Shown: in pieces, positions 5,968-7,406 of the stretch
How the letters are laid out: each line of letters opens with the position of its first letter
How positions within the stretch are numbered: position 1 is the stretch's first letter
From: CAWJHE01 sp964614855
Lineage (GTDB): Bacteria; Chloroflexota; Anaerolineae; Anaerolineales; UBA4823
Length of the DNA stretch: 7,406 nt
Assembly (NCBI GenBank): GCA_964614855.1
Contig: CAZTMX010000138.1
Coordinates: 1 to 7,406, forward strand
Direction of reading: 5' to 3'
Notes under the pieces: generated by a model
What the model was told of the DNA's origin: nothing
The model's input: only the letters and a program-made list of their open reading frames with translations
The model's database searches: none
Translations under genes and position numbers: made by a program

Positions 5968-6927
5968 ATGCAAAAGATCTTAAAAATTTCTCACCAATAT
6001 TGTAAAGATGCTGATTTTGTCCTCCATCATGGCGATTGTCTAGATTTACTGTCTACAATACCAGATGAAGAGATACAACTAATCGTTACTTCACCACCTT
6101 ATAATTTAGGAAAAGAGTACGAAAACAAATTAGATTTAGATATATATTTGGAGCAACAATCCACTGTAATTAAACAATGTTTTCGGATTTTAAAATCTTC
6201 CGGTAGTATATGCTGGCAAATTGGCAACTTTGTCGATAATGGAGAAATTATTCCGCTAGATATATTGTTATATCCAATATTTTCCTCGTTGGGTCTACAT
6301 CTACGGAACCGGATTATCTGGCATTTTGGTCATGGCTTACATGCTTCTAAAAGGTTTTCGGGTAGATACGAGGTGATTTTGTGGTTCACAAAAACAAGTA
6401 GTTATTATTTTGACCTCGATCCAGTAAGAATTCCACAAAAATATCCGAACAAGAAACACTTCAAAGGTGAAAAGAAGGGTGAGCTTTCAGGAAACCCTCT
6501 TGGAAAAAACCCAAGTGACATTTGGGACATTCCAAATGTCAAGTCTAATCATGTTGAGAAGACTACCCATCCTGCCCAATTTCCAGTTGAACTAATTGAA
6601 AGGCTCGTGTTGTCAATGAGTCAAGAAGGAGATTGGGTGCTTGATCCATTTATTGGATCTGGTACAACTGCCATTGCTGCCCTCATGCATCACAGAAAAG
6701 CCATCGGTGCAGAAATTTTTCCCGATTATATTGATATTATCGAGAAGAGAATTGCATTAGCCCAATCAGGAAAATTGAGAATCAGACCTCTAGAACGTAA
6801 CGTTTATGATCCGGTGAATCCACAAAAGACCATTCCACCCAGGTATGTTGACTTGAGCGACATTCAGCAACCGTATTTGATGGAAATCGCGGAAGAAAAG
6901 GATACACACTATGAAGATAGTCTATGA
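5968..6927 (+). CDS. Beta-class DNA methyltransferase of a Type II R-M system (probably N4-cytosine)
   Basis: A 319-residue S-adenosylmethionine-dependent methyltransferase that should protect the host DNA from the endonuclease encoded next to it. Catalytic motif IV, TSPPYN (residues 41-46), comes first. Then come the GRYEVILWFTK region and a middle segment likely to recognise DNA. The C-terminal part has motif X (HPAQFPVELIERLV, from residue 201) and motif I (VLDPFIGSGTT, Asp226), then GAEIFPDYIDI. The order IV...X-I defines the beta class, and SPPY is commonest in N4-cytosine enzymes; M.BglII, partner of a related endonuclease, makes N4-methylcytosine. The ribosome binding site is weak (GAG near 5959-5961) because the leader is very short. 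The gene is AT-rich, unlike the genes before it, which suggests horizontal acquisition. An m6A activity cannot be excluded. Confidence 0.93.
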   Translation: MQKILKISHQYCKDADFVLHHGDCLDLLSTIPDEEIQLIVTSPPYNLGKEYENKLDLDIYLEQQSTVIKQCFRILKSSGSICWQIGNFVDNGEIIPLDILLYPIFSSLGLHLRNRIIWHFGHGLHASKRFSGRYEVILWFTKTSSYYFDLDPVRIPQKYPNKKHFKGEKKGELSGNPLGKNPSDIWDIPNVKSNHVEKTTHPAQFPVELIERLVLSMSQEGDWVLDPFIGSGTTAIAALMHHRKAIGAEIFPDYIDIIEKRIALAQSGKLRIRPLERNVYDPVNPQKTIPPRYVDLSDIQQPYLMEIAEEKDTHYEDSL

Positions 6928-7406
6928 ATATTCACATTTAGGGGGTTCAGAAATTCTTCAAGTGAAATATCCAGAAATTAATCAAGAGATAAATTCGGTA
7001 ATATCATCAGTAACCGCAACCAGGGATAAAGAAAGTTTCGAAAAAACAAAACACGGCAAGATGCTTTATGGTCCTAAAAGCATGAACTCACAATTCTTAG
7101 AAGGATTTCGAAATAAGGGGTTTATTGAAAAACGAGATTATTACACGATAAAAATCCCTGATTACAATTTGGAAATCCAAAATGCATTCAAGCAAGTTGA
7201 CTTCGTAAAGAACAGAGTTTTCGTTGAAGTGCAATTCGGTAAGTATGCCTTCATGTTTTACGACATGGCTAAATTTCAGTATTTTTTTAATGAAAGCCAT
7301 GCTGATGTTGGTGTTGAAATTGTACCGTGTCATTCATTGCATAAGAAGATGTCCTCCGGCGTATCGTATGGAGAACAACTCGTTTACGACATAGAACGAC
7401 TTAAAA
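6911..7406 (+). CDS. BglII/BstYI-family Type II restriction endonuclease (3' end missing)
   Basis: The frame from ATG 6911 stays open to the window edge and gives about 165 residues; the family usually has about 200-225, so roughly 40 are missing. It begins MKIVYEYSHLGGSEILQVKYPEI, closely like BstYI as I remember it, and shares KTKHGKMLYGP and the core QVDFVKNRVFVEVQFGKYAF. That core carries the PD-(D/E)XK-type active site of the family: Asp97, Glu106 and Gln108 (D-x8-E-x-Q, the spacing of BglII D84/E93/Q95), with Lys111 close behind. DVGVEIVPCHSLHKKMSSGVSYGEQLVYDIERL also matches BstYI. The start overlaps the methyltransferase by 17 nt in another frame, with AAGGA (6898-6902) 8 nt upstream, implying translational coupling. 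BstYI cuts RGATCY and BglII cuts AGATCT, so a GATC-centred site is likely but not proven. The segment before Asp97 is about 20 residues shorter than in BstYI. Confidence 0.9.
   Translation, partial: MKIVYEYSHLGGSEILQVKYPEINQEINSVISSVTATRDKESFEKTKHGKMLYGPKSMNSQFLEGFRNKGFIEKRDYYTIKIPDYNLEIQNAFKQVDFVKNRVFVEVQFGKYAFMFYDMAKFQYFFNESHADVGVEIVPCHSLHKKMSSGVSYGEQLVYDIERLK

Noticed and set aside
5975..5980. AGATCT, a possible target of the endonuclease, at the 5' end of the methyltransferase gene, considered as a regulatory methylation site.
   Set aside because: RGATCY-type sites also occur elsewhere in the window (for example 635-640 and 1139-1144), so a single copy here is not notable, and the true recognition site is unproven.
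7097..7333. A 78-codon minus-strand frame at the end of the window.
   Set aside because: It lies antisense to the endonuclease, whose plus-strand frame carries clear family motifs.

Overview
The window is bacterial and divides into two parts of very different base composition. Positions 1 to about 5925 are moderately GC-rich (roughly 55-60% in the coding parts, judged by eye). They hold a signalling region followed by a three-gene respiratory molybdoenzyme operon. From about 5925 to the end the DNA is AT-rich (roughly one third GC in the lines I sampled) and encodes a Type II restriction-modification pair, which looks like a horizontally acquired defence module placed just behind the operon's terminator. 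The Tat-exported molybdoenzyme, the LuxR-type response regulator and the gene style fit an anaerobic or facultative bacterium. Chloroflexota (Anaerolineae-like) is my guess only; there is no phylogenetic marker in the window.

Layout. 2-457: the 3' part of a NarL/FixJ-type response regulator, cut by the window edge, followed by an intrinsic terminator (489-535). 536-660: a non-coding stretch with a perfect 20-bp palindrome (611-630). 661-996: a small stand-alone, degenerate receiver-like protein. 989-1179: an unusual array of short direct repeats in 17-nt and 14-nt registers, each starting at a TTGC or ATGC core; it begins at the stop codon of the receiver-like gene and fills most of the gap before the operon. 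1290-5872: catalytic molybdopterin subunit with a Tat signal, four-cluster ferredoxin-like subunit, and NrfD/PsrC-type membrane subunit, closely spaced (gaps of 19 and 10 nt), ending in a strong terminator (5889-5925). 5946-5962: a TATAAT box abutting a 12-bp palindrome. 5968-6927: a beta-class DNA methyltransferase with a TSPPY motif. 6911 to the window edge: the N-terminal ~165 residues of a BglII/BstYI-family endonuclease, overlapping the methyltransferase by 17 nt.

How the parts work together. The A-B-C subunits should form a membrane-anchored complex iron-sulfur molybdoenzyme of the Psr/Phs/Ttr type. The NrfD-like subunit exchanges electrons with quinones, the four-cluster subunit relays them, and the periplasmic (or outer-face) catalytic subunit reduces or oxidises an unidentified substrate. 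The upstream response regulator, the receiver-like protein and the repeat array may control the operon, but that link rests on proximity only. The most distinctive items are the repeat array, a ~52-residue Ala/Pro-rich insertion inside the catalytic subunit, and the compact BstYI-like restriction-modification system with a probable operator at the methyltransferase promoter. I see no tRNA, rRNA, CRISPR array or insertion sequence.
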